64,000 bases of DNA from Przewalskia tangutica (GCA_029844215.1 CM056738.1:67237593-67301592), one strand, 5' to 3'. Counted from the stretch's first letter, positions 36,347 to 50,709 are shown. The notes: generated by a model from the letters alone, not told the origin. Numbers and translations are program-made.

Positions 36347-38110
36347 AAAACAAACGTGCGCCAGTATAGTCTCCACTACTATACTTACGAGAATCAATCC
36401 TGCCACACCTGGCCACAGAAACAACTTGCGCAACTACCTCCATCCAAGTCCACGAGGAAACACCTCTAACATCACCACAAATACCTCTTCCCGGGGTCTA
36501 AAATATACTTCCTTAGCACCTTTTCTTCACAAAAGAAATGATCACATCTACGATCGCCATACATGCTCGCTTCTTTCCTTACGTGTCGTACCCTACTCGT
36601 ACACTCGAACTCCTTCTCATAACTTACCACATTTCCTGTTACCGTTTCAGTTTCCAAAACTCGGTTACTATCTCTAAAGTGGATACCACTTTGTCACTAT
36701 GTCGCGAGCCTTGCCCGACGACCCAACAAATGGTACCGGTCGCTATGATCCCCGAGGCACGCCCAACGCCCTTCTCGTGATGTGCCATACGGAGCCACTT
36801 GCCGGTCTGTTTCGTGGTAGGCTCGCCTCTTTATACGCCACTCCGAACATAACAATACGAAACCCGATGCATCGCCTCCTAAGTCGGACGCAAAAAGCTA
36901 ACATATAGGCAACCCGCCTATTCTTCTCATGAACTCAAAAGGCCCAAAGTAACTCGGGCTAAGTTCCTTCGCTTCAAAACTCGCCACACTCGTCCGGTGG
37001 TACTTTCAAGAAGACCGATCCAACTCAACTCAACTTGCCGCCGACTATCCGCACGATTTCTCCGAGCTGCCGTAACCTCTTCTAGACAAGCTTTACTCCT
37101 ATCCACATACCGGAACAAGCTCGAACCAACTATCCGAATCTTGCCAACATCGAACCAATCGACCAAGAACTTACACTTCCGCCCTACAAGGCCTCATAGG
37201 CGACATTCGAAAACCGAAATGGTAGCCTAAACACTCTCCACAGAGAAAACAATCCCACAACTACCTCAAATACACACACCGCCCGAGTGGCGAACGCGAT
37301 TCGAGACTCACCCGAGTTCCTAACCTTGCCTGTAAAACCTCCGTAAAAGAAGCACTGTAACTGGCTCCACTGTGTCTTAAGGTGTAGGTAGGCACCTCGC
37401 AGCCCTACAACCTTTCGATGTAACCTCACGCATAACCTCCGCCGAGTAAACGGTCCTGCTAAGACAAGATGGTCGACCTCCGGCCCGACCATCGGTCGAA
37501 CGCATCCACGAATGCAGTTGGTTAACTAAACTTGGGCCTAACACCCTCACGACTTACCTCGGCGGGACCACCACAACCGACCCCACCACCAAACATACCG
37601 CGGGTTGACCCGCAACACGGCCTCAACCCTACCAAGAACACGCAAAACATTAGCTCCCGATCCTAACAATTTCACAAATCACGTTATTTAAAACCTAGGT
37701 CTTCTTAGCTCAACTACCCTCTTTCATTTCACACTACTCATGGACTTATCCCACAAACATAGCTTACGTGCACTATGCACTCCGATAAGGGTCAACCATA
37801 ACACTACACCTTTACTCGAGATGGCCTTACCTCTAAGGTCTCTACGTATAAAACTCTAAGGCTCACACCTTCTCTATCCCCCAAATCTTACTTGGTTAAC
37901 TAACCAAGATTTCTAATCACGATATTAACACACTGCTATCACAATATAGCACTTATAATATACCCATCTTATCACACATATCGAACTCTGAGGTTAAAGA
38001 TCTATCTCAGAACCACCGCTTTACTCCCCTTAGTCGTTCTAAACAAACCTGCCCTGTAGGGCGCATAGCTAAGGAAGGTGACGAACTACCCACCGATCCT
38101 GAAGGCTGAG
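36347..38110 (-). other. Y internal non-coding region
   Basis: It corresponds to 12610-14184 of E2. A GATACCACTTTGTCAC motif near 36683 repeats the primer-site/LTR junction motif. No pol motif seen. Confidence 0.6.
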
Positions 38111-38765
38111 TCCTCCTACCAGGACACTCTCTCGACATCGACTGACGGTCATAGTACAACCAAGACAACTAAAAGACGACATTCCCGATGACGTGCGCAT
38201 AATGTGAACCTAAGATCTGAGCTCCACCAACCCTGCATAACCCGAACGCCCCGAACCCCGCGAGGACCTCTCGCACCGTGGATGTGCATAATCTAATCTG
38301 CCGCGAGGCGACTTGCCTCGAAAGTTACCAAAGGACTCGCCGCTCGCCTCTTCGTTGTCCTTCATTAACCCGCCGATCTCTACGTTTCGACTGCGCGCAT
38401 AAGCCCGCATACGTGCCATGCTCGCCTAATCAAGAATTACTCGCAGTAACCTCTCTTAAATAGTCATCAAGACTCGCGGTACATCGGTATACTCTCTGGT
38501 AGTCAAATCCATAGTTAGTAACAGGGTTGTCTCTTGGCAATCTATATTCTCTGTTCCCGGTCGTGGAACTGAAGGTTCAAATATCATGGCCGCAGTAGGA
38601 ACTGTCGCCGCCGTGCTAAACTCTGCTGGGGCTAGTGACGTCGCAAAACTCCCCGAATGAAGCACCACCCCAGGTGATGATTGGGCCTGTGCCCACGTAA
38701 CCCTCTCAACTCAACTCGCAGCCTCGGCCGCTTGCCCTCTGGGCCCGGTTGCCTACGCGAGGCAT
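38111..38765 (-). pseudogene. gag remnant of Y
   Basis: The minus-strand ATG is at 38763-38765. A recognisable stretch of the short-type gag reads RNVEIGGLMKDNEEASGE then SFGNFRGKSPRG (frame of 38210-38419). Upstream, ASLAPAEFSTAATVPTAAM is in another frame (38456-38668). The knuckle region near 38180-38210 is badly eroded. Multiple frame changes. Confidence 0.6.
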
Positions 38766-38949
38766 ACCGGTAAGGGAAAGAAATACGTTAGAGGTCCAAC
38801 TTACAACACACTCTAAGGCACGATCTGAGTGAGAAGAATAGAAACCAACCCTAAATATCCTATAGCCTCCTCGATTATTGCGTGGTGCACAACACACCGA
38901 TAATCAAGACTTCATCGATACGGTCGTAGACACTTTCCGAGGATTAATC

Positions 38950-38961
38950 GCTTCGATACCA
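38950..38961 (-). other. Primer-binding site of Y
   Basis: GCTTCGATACCA carries the same CTG to TCG alteration as E2. It is four bases before the LTR. Confidence 0.8.
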
Positions 38962-38965
38962 CTTT

Positions 38966-41741
38966 TGTCACGACCAACCCGGCCTGGATCGTGCCTTACC
39001 CCGGCACCCAAGTAGACATACATCGAGTAATCAATGAACATAAAGACAATACATGGAACCATGTAATAAGACAGTGAAATAAGAAGACAAAGCAACTAAA
39101 ACGGTTACCTTCGGATATATATAAATAACAACTCTTTCAACATGAATAGTTTAATCCTTTTTACAAACCCCGCCTACAACAGCATTTACATGCACTTCTA
39201 AGAATGATACGACAACAACGGCGGACAGGGCCCCGCCAAACCCCGAATGTAAACACTTACTACGACAGGACTATACCACCGATAAGCCTCCGAGAAACGG
39301 AGCTTCCCAAACGCTGAAATCGTGACTCGAGAGCTAGGATCAACGATCGTGTACCTCAACTCGCGGCATTTAACGCACTTCAAGCGAGGTCAAGACAACA
39401 GTACCTAGTATGTGAAACTAAAAATATCAGAATGAAATCATAATAGTCTATAAAGCGGAGACATGTATGATAACCAAACAACGCTCACACTAAATAAGCA
39501 AATATGTCAAGTCGTGGACTCACGCCTCAAAGTCATCACTCAAATATAACTATGGGTCTCAAGCCCATAACATCAATCATGCCCGTGGAATACCTTCCTC
39601 ACCGCATCTTCATGATAGAAAAGCACCAAGGAATACACACGAACACGGTGTCCCACGTGTCCAAATAAAACAAGATGGTAAGGCACGAAGGCATAGCCGA
39701 CTACTAACACCTACAAGACTAACAAGGTCATAAATCAGATCATGATATCCGCTCTGCACTGGCCACATGATCAAAGCCGTCACTCGCTCGCAGATCAAAT
39801 GTGCGCGCCTAGCCCCGAACTTCCCGCGACTCAAGATAGGCCAACCTCATAGGCCCGCATGAGGTATAACCCCGCATCGAGGGTAGCTACTCCCCGGCAT
39901 CGTCCTGGACTCGCACACCCCATGGCCACATAGACCGCATGACCATAAAGGCCCCACACTAACCGCGAACTCCCGTAGTTCCGCATGGATCCCCGACCCG
40001 CATGAGGTATTCTCGAATCATGGTCCTGCATCACCGAGTCTACCCCGCGTCGGAGGCGCCTTAACCTCCGAAATAAGTCAAGGCGAGTGGTACAATACCA
40101 ACATAACTACCGATAGTCAAACAACTTTAAGCACAAATGAGGAAAACCCCTTTACACTAACATCACAAGATACTAACACACGTAGCATCCTAGTATGTTT
40201 ACTTATCAATCAACAAGAAAGTATTACAAGGCTATCACAAACCAACACAATCAAGTTATACACACAAGGTACTTTCTACTATATGTCAACACGTTCGGGT
40301 TTTTATCCCCAAAGTACTTCATACATTAACTCTTTAAAAGATACGTTACTTTCACAAAAGTCACACAATACCCGTAGTTATAGGAAAATAGAGTGATTAT
40401 CCTTTTAAGTAAACCAAAACACTTACCTTTGTAAAATCAAGTAACGACATTATTTTCCAAACGTCCAAGTTTGCCTAATTTCAAATGTTCACGCTTTCTT
40501 ATTTTGAATGGTTTCGTAGTTCATAGTTTTATTCATTTAAGAATATAATTCTCTTTAAACAATTTGAGAAACATATGCCTTATATGTGAGTAGGATATTC
40601 TTGTTTATAACAATCTTATTACAAAGAAATGATCTAGGAAATATCATTTTGTCTCATCTTAGCTTCTATGCGGATGGAAGTTTCTACTGGTTTTTATAAT
40701 ACTTAATCACAAAACATTTCCTTTTATTAACGCCGCAGTTGGTTTGTCGATACACATTCGATTTCCAAATCAAGAAACATTCTTAAGCCGTTATACCTAA
40801 CTTCCCATAAAGCTAGTATAACTCTTAAGTTTTCAAAACCAAGTATTACTTCTTCTTTCAAAATGATTCAAAAATCTTTTGAAATACTTCAAGTTCTTTA
40901 TTAACACATAACAAGCCGCTTATAGTTCAAATCGCTTACCTTTTAAAAACCACAAGATCTTCTTACCAACATAAAGTCGTTATAACCAACTTCCCATAAA
41001 GCCGTTATAACACTTTATGTTTTAAACCAATCAAATACATTTAGCATACGACGCTCACCGTACTACATAGTTCACACATATCATGCTAGAAGAGATAGGA
41101 AGAGGTTCACATACCTCGCGACGAGTATCGACTAATAGCAAAACGCCCAAGTACCTCAAACCGCGGCCACTCCTAAGCCAAGTAGATCGCGCCACGCATA
41201 GTACTTCCACCTATAAGGCCACAAGGCGCTTATTAACGTTAGGTCTCTTCAGAGAATATTCTACGTAAAATTCAAGAAGACCTCCCCGCATGTCAGAAAT
41301 CTCCTCCTTTATCGAGGCCGCCATCAAGCCAACCGGGGGTTATACATCTAACCCTAACGTACAATTCTACTCCACTGCATCGCTACACAAGTCTCGTAAT
41401 ACAGCCCTATGTAATTATAGTCAAGATTTTCTTCCAAAAGGTTTCTTATTATTCAGCTTAAGTCGAAAGACATTGCCGATAACTACGTTCGCACTATATA
41501 TAGTATACTTCAACTATATAATCAACAACATGTAATTTCCAATTACAAGAGGGGCAAGATAATTACCTCGATAAGCCCATAATTATCCTAGTTTAAATGT
41601 CGATCCCGAGCAAGGTTTAGCTCCTACTCGCGGCTCCGACCCGCTCCAAACAACCCTAAGTTCTAACCAACTTCTACTTATAACTTCAACTACGTGAAGA
41701 TTTACTTAGTGGTCGGTTTTGTGGATCGACGGAAGTATAAT
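38966..41741 (-). repeat. Y 5' LTR, segment 1
   Basis: It begins TGTCACGACCAACCCGG, shared with the Y left LTR. It ends at GGAAGTATAAT, where Z entered. Confidence 0.9.
41737..41741 (+). repeat. Left target-site duplication of Z (ATAAT)
   Basis: ATAAT is repeated at 60779-60783. The host sequence GTATAATAGTATAACTGG is restored across the two. Confidence 0.93.
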
Positions 41742-44700
41742 TGTCACGACCCGATTCCGCCCGTGATCGTGCCTTACCCGGAACCCTAGTGATACAACAT
41801 CGAGAGTAATCACGAACATAAACGATACAAGACATATTATGAAATATGAAACAATAACTGAGAAAAACTTGCCTTTCGCATATATAAAAATGACAACTTT
41901 TTCAACATGAACAGCTTTAATCCTTTTTACAAGCCCCGCCACAACAAGATTACTGCACTTCTAAGAATGATATTACAACAATGGCGGACAGTGGCCCCGC
42001 CAAACCCCGAATGTAAACACTTACTACGCAGGACTATACCATCGATAAGCCTCCGAGGAACGGAGCTTCCAAACATCAAATCGTGGACTCGAGAGCTAGG
42101 ATCAACGATCGGTGTACCTCAACTGCGGCATGAACGCACTTCGGCGAGGTCGCATAACAGTACCAGTATGTGAAATCAAAATACGCATCAGAATGAAATC
42201 ATAGCGATCATATACAGCAGAGACATGTATGATAACCAAACTACGCTTACAACAAAGCATGTCAAGTCGTGGACTCACGCCTCAAGTCATCACTCAAGTA
42301 TAACAATGGGTCTCGTGCCCACAACATCAATCATGCGTGGAATACCTTCCTCACAAATGCTAGCCTATGATATAAAAGCACCAAGGAACACATGAACACC
42401 GTGTCCCACTGTGTCATAATAAAATCAGACGGTAAGTACGAAGGCATAGCCGACTACTAAAAACCCACGCACCAACAAGGTCATGAATCAGATTATAAGA
42501 TCCGTCTAGACCGTCACATGATCAAAGATGGCCACTTGCCCGCAGATCAATGTACGCTGCCTAACCTCGAACTCCCGCACTCCGCATAGGCCAATCTCAT
42601 CGCCCGCATGAGGTATTCCCGCATCGAGGGTAGCTACTCCCAAGATCGCCCCGACTTCGCACCGCATGGCCACGGACCGCATGCCCATAAAGGACGACAC
42701 TAACACGAACTCTCGTAGCTCCGCATATGCCCCCGGGACGTGCATGATGTATTCTCGAATCATAGGTCCATCGACCCGCCCGAGTCTACCTCAGACGGAG
42801 GCGCTAACCTCCTAATCATCTCAAGAGATGAGTGATGTAAAATACTAACACAACAACTTATCGTTAAGCAACATAAGCACAACAAGTGGAAACCCCTTTA
42901 CACAACATCACAAGATACTAACACACGTAGCATCCTAGCATGTTTACTTATCAATCAACAAGAAAGTATTACTGTGCTATCACAAACCAACACAATCAAG
43001 TTATACACACAAGGTACTTTCTACTATATGCCAACAAGTTCGGGTTTTATCCTAAAGTACTTCATACATTAACTCTTTAAAAGATACGTTATTTACACAA
43101 TGTCACACAATACCCAGAGTATAAAATAGAGTGACTATCCTTTAAAGTAAATCAATTACTTCTATGTAAAAATCAAGTAGCAACATTCTTTCCAATGATC
43201 AAGTTTGCCAAATTTCCAATGTTCAAGTTTCTCATTTTAGAAAAGTTTCAGAGTTCATAGTCTTATTCATTTAAGAATATAATTCTCCTTTAAACTATCC
43301 GAGAAACATAAGTCTTATATGAGTAGGATATTCTTGTTTATAACAATCTTATTACAAAGAAAGAATGATCTAGGAAATATCATTTTGTCTCATCTTAGCT
43401 TCTATGCATTTAAAGTTTCTACTGGTTTTAATAATACTTAATCACAAAACATTTCCTTTTATTAACGCTGCAGTTGGTTTGTCGATACACATTCCGATTC
43501 AAATCAAGAAACATTCTTAAGCCGTTATACCTAACTTCCCATAAAGCTAGTATAACTCTTAAGTTTTCAAAACCAAGTATTACTTCTTCTTTCAAAATGA
43601 TTCAAAATCTTTTGAAATACTTCAAGTTCTTTATTAACACATAACAAGCCAGTTATAGTTCAAATCAGTTACCTTTTAAAGACCACAAGTATTTTCTTAC
43701 CAACATAAAGCTGTTATAACCAACTTCTCATAAAGCCGTTATAACACTTTATGTTTTAAACCAATCAAATACATTTAGCACATGTACGTCTACCGTACTA
43801 CATAGTTCACACATATCATGCTAGAAGAGATAGGAAGAGGTTCACATACCTCGCGACGAGTATCGACTAATAGCAAAACGCTCCAAGTACTTCCAACCGT
43901 CGGCCACTCCTAAGCCAAGTTGATCGGGCCACACGTTGTTCTTAAACCTATAAGGCAACAAGGGGTTTTTTAACTTTTAGATCCTCAGAGAACATCCTAC
44001 GTAAAATTCAAAGACTTCTCCCGCAACAACAGAAATCTCCTCCTCTATCTGGCCGCCATCAAGCCAACCAGTGTGGTTCATACATCTAACCCGAACGTAC
44101 AATTCTACTCCACAAGATTACTACACAAGTCTCATCAGAATACACACCCTATGTAATTACTGATTCAAGATTCTTCTTTAAATTCAGCTTAAGTCGCAAG
44201 ACATCGCTGTAAGTATTATTCAGCTTAAGTCAAAAGACATTGCCGATAACTACGTTCAGTACTATATATAGTATACTTCAACTATATATTCTAACAATAT
44301 GTAATTTCCAATTACAATAGAGGGACAAGATATTTACCTCGATAAGCCCATAATTATCCGAGTTTTAAATGTCGATCCTGAGCAAGGTTTAGCTCCAACT
44401 CAGGCCCGACCGCTTCCAAACCACCCTTAGAAGTTCTAACCAACTTCTACACAACACTCCAACGGACTATGGAGATTTTCCTAGGGTTTGGTTTTGCCAG
44501 GACAGACGGAAGTATAATAGTATTTACGGGCTTTTCAGATAGGTATAACCTTAGAATACTACAAGGTATACGGCTAAGGTAATTGGGCATTACAACAATA
44601 CTTTTGAGAGTATTTCTACCAAGAGATGGGGTATTATACAAAGCAACTAGCAGTGGGGTACCCACGGCTAGCACCCCAAGGAGTGGGTGGCTACCTCTAC

Positions 44701-45169
44701 TACCCCACTGTGGGGGAACTCTCGCCAAGTGGGAGGGACGAGAACAATATCAAGAGAGGGATTTTAACACTTAGAGATTTGTGGAAAGGATGAAGAATTC
44801 ATCAAAGGAGAGGGTATTTATAGGTCAAGGGATGACCAACCAAAGGCCAAGATCAATCCATGTGTTAGGCAAGTGTAGGCTAGGATTTACCAAACACAAA
44901 TATCCTACCTACCCTGACTTTGTCAAGGCACAAAAACGTGCCTTACCTTGTCCATTTCGTCCAAATGGACGATTTGAAGTCCACTAATGAGAGGGTGCCA
45001 GTGGCGCTTGCTGGTCCAACACGCTTCGCCTCTCGGAAAAATCCGCAAAAATTAGAAATGACATAGCCGGAAATTCCCCTACGAAAGCTGTGGAAACGTT
45101 TCGTCGAAAAACGACTCTAACCGGGTGTTGTGCACAAAGTGAAAATCGGCCAAGCCTTACTTGAAGTTC
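41742..45169 (-). repeat. Z 3' LTR, main segment
   Basis: It begins TGTCACGACCCGATTCCG, like the Z right LTR, and stops at TTGAAGTTC, only about 50 bases short of the LTR end, where W entered. TATA box at 44815-44822. Confidence 0.92.
45165..45169 (+). repeat. Left target-site duplication of W (AGTTC)
   Basis: AGTTC recurs at 54560-54564 directly after GGGTATAACA. The joined host site matches GAAGTTCGAAATTTCC at about 60719 in the Z right LTR. Confidence 0.94.
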
Positions 45170-48100
45170 TGTCGCGACCCGAACCGGGGCCCGTGACTGG
45201 TGCCTTACCCCGGGCACCCAAGTAGACATACATCAGAGTAATCAGCGGAACAAACACAACCATATGAGATAATGTATATAAAACAATAATCAGGAAAACT
45301 TGCCTTTTCGGATATATATAAATGACAACTTTTAACATGAGCAGTTTAATCCTTTTACAAACCATGCCCACAACAAGATTACATGCACTTAAGAATGATA
45401 TGACAACAATGGCGGATAGGCCCCGCCAAACCCCGAATGTAAACACTTACTACGCAGGGACTACACCACCGATAAGCCTCCGAGAAACGGAGCTTCCCAA
45501 ACGCCGAATCGTGACTCGAGAGCTAGGATCAACGATCGTGTACCTCAACTCGCGGATGTAACGCAGCCCGGCGAGGTCGCACAACAAAAATTTAGTATGT
45601 GAAACTAAAAATATCGCAAATGAAATCATAATAGTCTATAAAGCAGAGACATGTATGATGACCAAACTACGCTTTTACAATAACTAAGCAAATATATCAA
45701 GTCGTGACTCACGCCTCAAGTCACCACCAAAGAACATAACAGTGGGTCTCACGCCACAACATCAATCGTGCGTGGGACACATTCCTCACCGGCATAGCTT
45801 TATGATATAAAAGTTCCAAGGAACACACATGAACACCGTGTCCCACTGTGCCATAATAACACCAGACGGGTAAGTACGGCGCATAGCCGCTTACTAACAC
45901 CTACGCACTAACAAGGTCGCGAATCAGATTATAAGATGCTCTGGCCGTCATGATCAAAGCCGCCACTTGCCCGCAGATCTAATGCGCGTCTAGTCTCGAA
46001 CTTCCCGCAGCCCGCATAGGCCAATCTCATCGCCCGCATGAGGCATCCTCGCATCGAGGTAGCTACTCCCGCATCGCCCCGACTTCGCACCGCACGCCAC
46101 AAGCGACCGCATGCCCATAAAGCGACGACACTAACTCGAACTCTCGTAGTTCCGCGATAGCCCTCGACTGCATGAGGTATTCTCGAATCATAGGTCCATC
46201 GACCACTGAAGTCTACCCCAGACGGAGGGCGCTTAACCCCGAATCATCTCAAGAGATGAATGCCACAATACTATCATAACGACCGATAGTTAATAAGCAC
46301 AATCAAGGGAAACCCTTCACACAAACATCACAAGATACTAACACACGTAGCATCCCAACACGCTTACTTATCAACGCAATCAAGAAAGTATTACAAGGCT
46401 ATCACAAACCAATACAATCAAGTTGTTCACACAAGGTACCTTCTACTATATGATTAACAAAATCGGTTTTTATCCCCAAAGTACTTCATACATCAACTCT
46501 TTAAAAGATACGTTACTTTCACAATGTCACACAATACCGTAGTATAAAATAGAGTGACTATCCTTTTAAAGTAAATCAATTACTTCTTTGTAAGATCAAG
46601 TAACAACATTATTTTTCAAACGCCCAAGTTTGCCTAATTTCAAATGTTCACGCTTCTTATTTTTAGAAAGGTTTCGTAGTTCATAGTCTTATTCATTTAA
46701 GAATATAATTCTCTTTTAAACAACTGAGAAACATAAGCCTTATATGTAGTAGATATTCTTGTTTATAACAATCTTATTACAATGACCATGATCTAGGAAA
46801 TATCATTTTGTCTCATCTTAGCTTCTATGCAGATGGAAGTTTCTCTGTTTTCATAATACTTAATTATTCAAAACATTTTTATTAACGCCTGCGATGGGTT
46901 TGTCGATACACATTCTCGATTTCAAATCAAGAAAGCATTCTTAAGCCGTTATACCTAACTTCCCACAAAGCTAGTATAACTCTTAAGTTTTCAAACACCA
47001 AGTATTACTTCTCCTTTCAAAATGATTCAAAATCTTTTAAAATACTTCAAGTTCTTTCTTATCATATAGCAAGCCGCTTATAGTTCAAATCGATTACCTC
47101 TTAAAACCACATGTATTTTCTTACTAACATAAAGTCGTTATAACCAACTTCCCATAAAGCCGTTATAACACTTTATGTTTTAAACCATTCAAACACATTT
47201 AGCACATGACGCTCACCGTACTACATAGTTCACACATATCATGCTAGAGAGATAGGAAGAGGTTCACATACCTCGCGACGATTATCGACTAATAGCAAAA
47301 TGCTCCGAGTACCTCAAGCCGTGGCTACTCCTAAGCCAAGTAACGCGCCACACGTAGTACTTCAACCTATAAGGCCACAAGGCGCTTTATTAACATTTAG
47401 GTCTCATCGTAGAACTTTCTACGTAAATTTCGCAAAGACCTCCCGCAACAACAGAAACCTCCTCCTCTACCGAGGCCGGCTACCAAGCCAACCAGGGGGG
47501 GTTATACAACAAACCCAAACGGGTACAATTCAACACCACGGTACAACTACACAAGTCTATCAGAATACACCCTATGTAATTACGCTCAAGACTATATATA
47601 GTATACTTCTACTATACAATCTAACAACATGTAATTTCCAATTACAATAGGGGGACAAGATAATTACCTCGATAAGCCCATAATTATCCGAGTTTAAAGT
47701 CGATCCTGGGCAATCGTTTAGCTCCAACTCCGAGCGCTCCAACCCGCTCTAAACCACCCTTAGAAGTTCTAACCAACTTCTACACAAAACTCCAACGGAC
47801 TATGGAGATTTTCCTAGGGTTTCGGTTTGTGGACCGACGGAAGTATAATAGTATAACTGGGCTTTTTGTAAAGGTATAACCTTAGAATACTACAAGGTAT
47901 ATGGCTAAGGTAATTTGGGCATTATAACAATACTTTTGAGAGTATTTCTACCAAGAGGGGGGGGTATTATATGAAAACAAACTAGGCTAGGGGGGGGGGT
48001 ACCCCACGGCCACACCACAAAGGAGTGGGGTGGCTACCTCGCCTACCCCACTGTGGGAACTCTCGCCGAGGGGCCTCACGGTGGAGCGGGAAGGCTCTCA

Positions 48101-48812
48101 AGACTTAGGCATTTTGGATGAAGAAGTTCATCAAAGGAGAGGGGTATTTATAGCACAAGCCAAGGCCAACCAATGGCCAAGATCTAGCCAAGTGCCTAGC
48201 AAGTGTAGGGCCAAGATTCACCCAAGTGTCCTAGCCAACTTGCACACAAAATATCTACCAAAAATATCTCCCACTTGCCCTCCCAAATCGTCCAAACCGC
48301 CCACTTTGCCCACCAATGAGAGGTGCCAAGCGCCGCCTCTCGTTGGTCCAAAATGTTCCGTCTCTCTAAAAATCCGCAAAAATACTTAATGACATAGCCG
48401 GAAATTCCCTACGAAAGTCGTGGAAAACGCTTTCGAAAAACGACTTAACCTGTTGTGACAAACATATTTCGCCCAAAGGTGCCACATGGGGGTGACACGT
48501 GTCGCCCGATTCGTCCAAAATATTTCGTCTTCCAAAATATCCAAAACGCCAAAATCTCAAAATCAAAGCGGCCCCACAAAATCAGAATTTCTCCGTGGCC
48601 CCACGTGACCATTTTCAAAATAAAATTCCATAATTCTCTAATATTCCAGAAGTCCGAATACCAACTGGGAATCCAATTCCATAAACGAACCTTTTCCTTC
48701 ACAAAACCGAAACTTTTCCGTGGAAAATTCACCTCTTTCTTCCTTTCCAATCTTTCGTCAGATTCTCGCACGCACGCCCCTCGCATACATACCCCGAACT
48801 ACGGGTATAACA
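45170..48812 (-). repeat. W 3' LTR (3643 bp)
   Basis: It ends CCCCGAACTACGGGTATAACA. The W-specific block lies at about 48470-48780, between the normal U3 and the LTR terminus. TATA box at 48145-48152. Confidence 0.9.
48470..48780 (-). promoter_or_regulatory. W-specific U3 block with two ACGT-core motifs
   Basis: It contains the palindrome GACACGTGTC (48494-48503) and a G-box CACGTG (48602-48607). Their counterparts in the other W LTR are at 54237-54246 and 54346-54351. Such motifs are bound by plant bZIP/bHLH factors. The first 80 bases look like a diverged second copy of the neighbouring GGGTGACAxGTGTC...TTTCGTCTC module. Function is inferred from motifs only. Confidence 0.55.
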
Positions 48813-48821
48813 TTCTTCCTT

Positions 48822-50275
48822 AGAAACATTCGTCCCAATGTTCCTTCTAAGTCTCAAACAAACGCGGCGCCAAGATAGTCTTCACTACTATACTTACGAA
48901 ACAATCCCGCCATACCGCCACGTAAATACCGCGCAACACTTACATCTAAGTCCACGAGGAAACACCTCTACATCACCACAAATAATACTACTTTTGTCAC
49001 TTTGTCGCGAGCCTTGCTCCGACGACCCAACAAACGATGCCGGCTGCATGCGATCATCGCCGTTGTACACTGATTCTTATCACATTTCGAGCATCGCTTT
49101 AGTATCCAAAACTCGGGTTACTATCTCTAACGTGGTCATCATTAATCGATCATTCGATGGATCTTCGATACTTTCCCTAACATAACAATACGAAGACCGG
49201 ACGCCCTTCCTCCTAAGCTCTGACGCAAATGCTAACATATAGGCAACCCGCCTATCCTTCACATGAACTCACAAAGGCCCAAAGTAACTCGGGCTAAGTT
49301 CCTTCGCTTCCAAAACTCGTCACACTCGCCCGGTGGTACTTTCAAGAAGACCGACCGTCAACTCAACTCTAAGCGCCGCCGATTATCCGCACAATTCCTC
49401 CGAGCCGCCGTAACTTCTTCTAGACAAGCTTCACTATCCACACTCCGGAACAAGCTCGAACCAACTATTCAACCCCGCCAACATCGAACCAATCGACCGC
49501 AACTTGCATTTCGCTTCTACGCGCGTCGCAAGACGACATCCGAACACCGAAATGGTAGCTTAAACACTCCCAACCGAGACAACGATCTCACGGCTACCTC
49601 AAATCAAAACATCGCCCGAGGGCGAACGCGAGCACGAGACTCACCCGAAGTTCCTAGCCCCGCTCGTACAAACTCCCAGAAGAGAAACAACTGCACTGGC
49701 TCCACCGTCATAAGGTGAAAGTAGGCACCCTGCAACCTCACAACCTTTCGGATAACATCAACACCGCCGAGGAACGACCGACAAGAACACGATAGTCGCC
49801 CCCATCGCCGGACCACCGTCGAACGCATCCACGAACTTGCACGGCTAACTAAACATGGGCCTAACACCTCATGACTTAACACAAAGAGGACCACCACAAC
49901 CGACTCACCACCAAAACCTACCGCGGTTGACCGCACGTAGCCTCAACCCCGACTCCAAGCGCAAAATACCATCTCCCAAGGAACAATCTTACTAAACACG
50001 TTTAAAACTCGCGGTCTTCTTAGCTCGACTACCTTCCTTCAAATCACGCTACTCGGGACTTATCCCACGAACATAGCTCACGTGCACTATGCACTCCTAT
50101 AAGGGTCAAACATAACACTACACCTTTCGAGATGGCCTTACCTCTAAGGTCTTTACGTATAACACTCTAAGGCTCACACCTTCTATCCCCAAAATCTTAC
50201 TCTGCTAACCCACCATGATTCTAATCACAACTAACACACCGCTATCGTAACATAGCACTTAAGGTATACTCACCT
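48822..50275 (-). other. W internal non-coding region
   Basis: It is collinear with the other internal regions up to GGTATACTCACCTTG at about 50274, where it jumps into the middle of gag. A primer-junction-like ATACTACTTTTGTCAC sits at about 48986. No pol motif. Confidence 0.6.
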
Positions 50276-50709
50276 TGAAAGTTACCAAGGACCTTTGCCC
50301 GCCCTCTTCGCCTCGTTAACCCACAATCTCTACGCTGCTCGCTGCATATAAGCCCGCATACGTGCCATGCTCAAGCCCAATCAAGAATTACTTTGCACAA
50401 CCTCTCTTAGTAGTCATCAAGACTCGTGGTACATCGTATAATCTCCGTAGCCAAATCTATAGCTAGTAAATGTGGTCGCTTCTTTGAAATCTATATTCAC
50501 TGCTCTGGCCGTGGAATCGGTTCAAATATCGTGGACGCAGAGGAACCGCCGCCATCATGCTAAATTCTCACGGGCTAGCGACGCCGCAGAAATCCCGAAT
50601 GAAGCACTACCCTAGGTAATGATTGGGCCTGCGCCTCGCCACCCTCGAACTCTACTCGCAGCCTCCTGCCGCTTCTTCTCCCGGCTCGGGTTGCCCTACG
50701 CGGAGGCAT
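50276..50709 (-). pseudogene. gag remnant of W, 3' half deleted
   Basis: The minus-strand ATG is at 50707-50709. The first half of the short-type gag aligns with Z, but reading stops at CTTGAAAGTTACC (about 50276). About 0.3-0.4 kb present in Z (56220-56590), including both zinc knuckles, is missing. The rest has several frameshifts. W therefore has no intact coding capacity and would depend on gag as well as pol from other elements. Confidence 0.62.

Noticed and set aside
48455..48823. 122-residue frame in W
   Set aside because: It covers the W-specific U3 block and runs into the LTR terminus. An antisense frame is equally open. The sequence is low-GC and open by composition.
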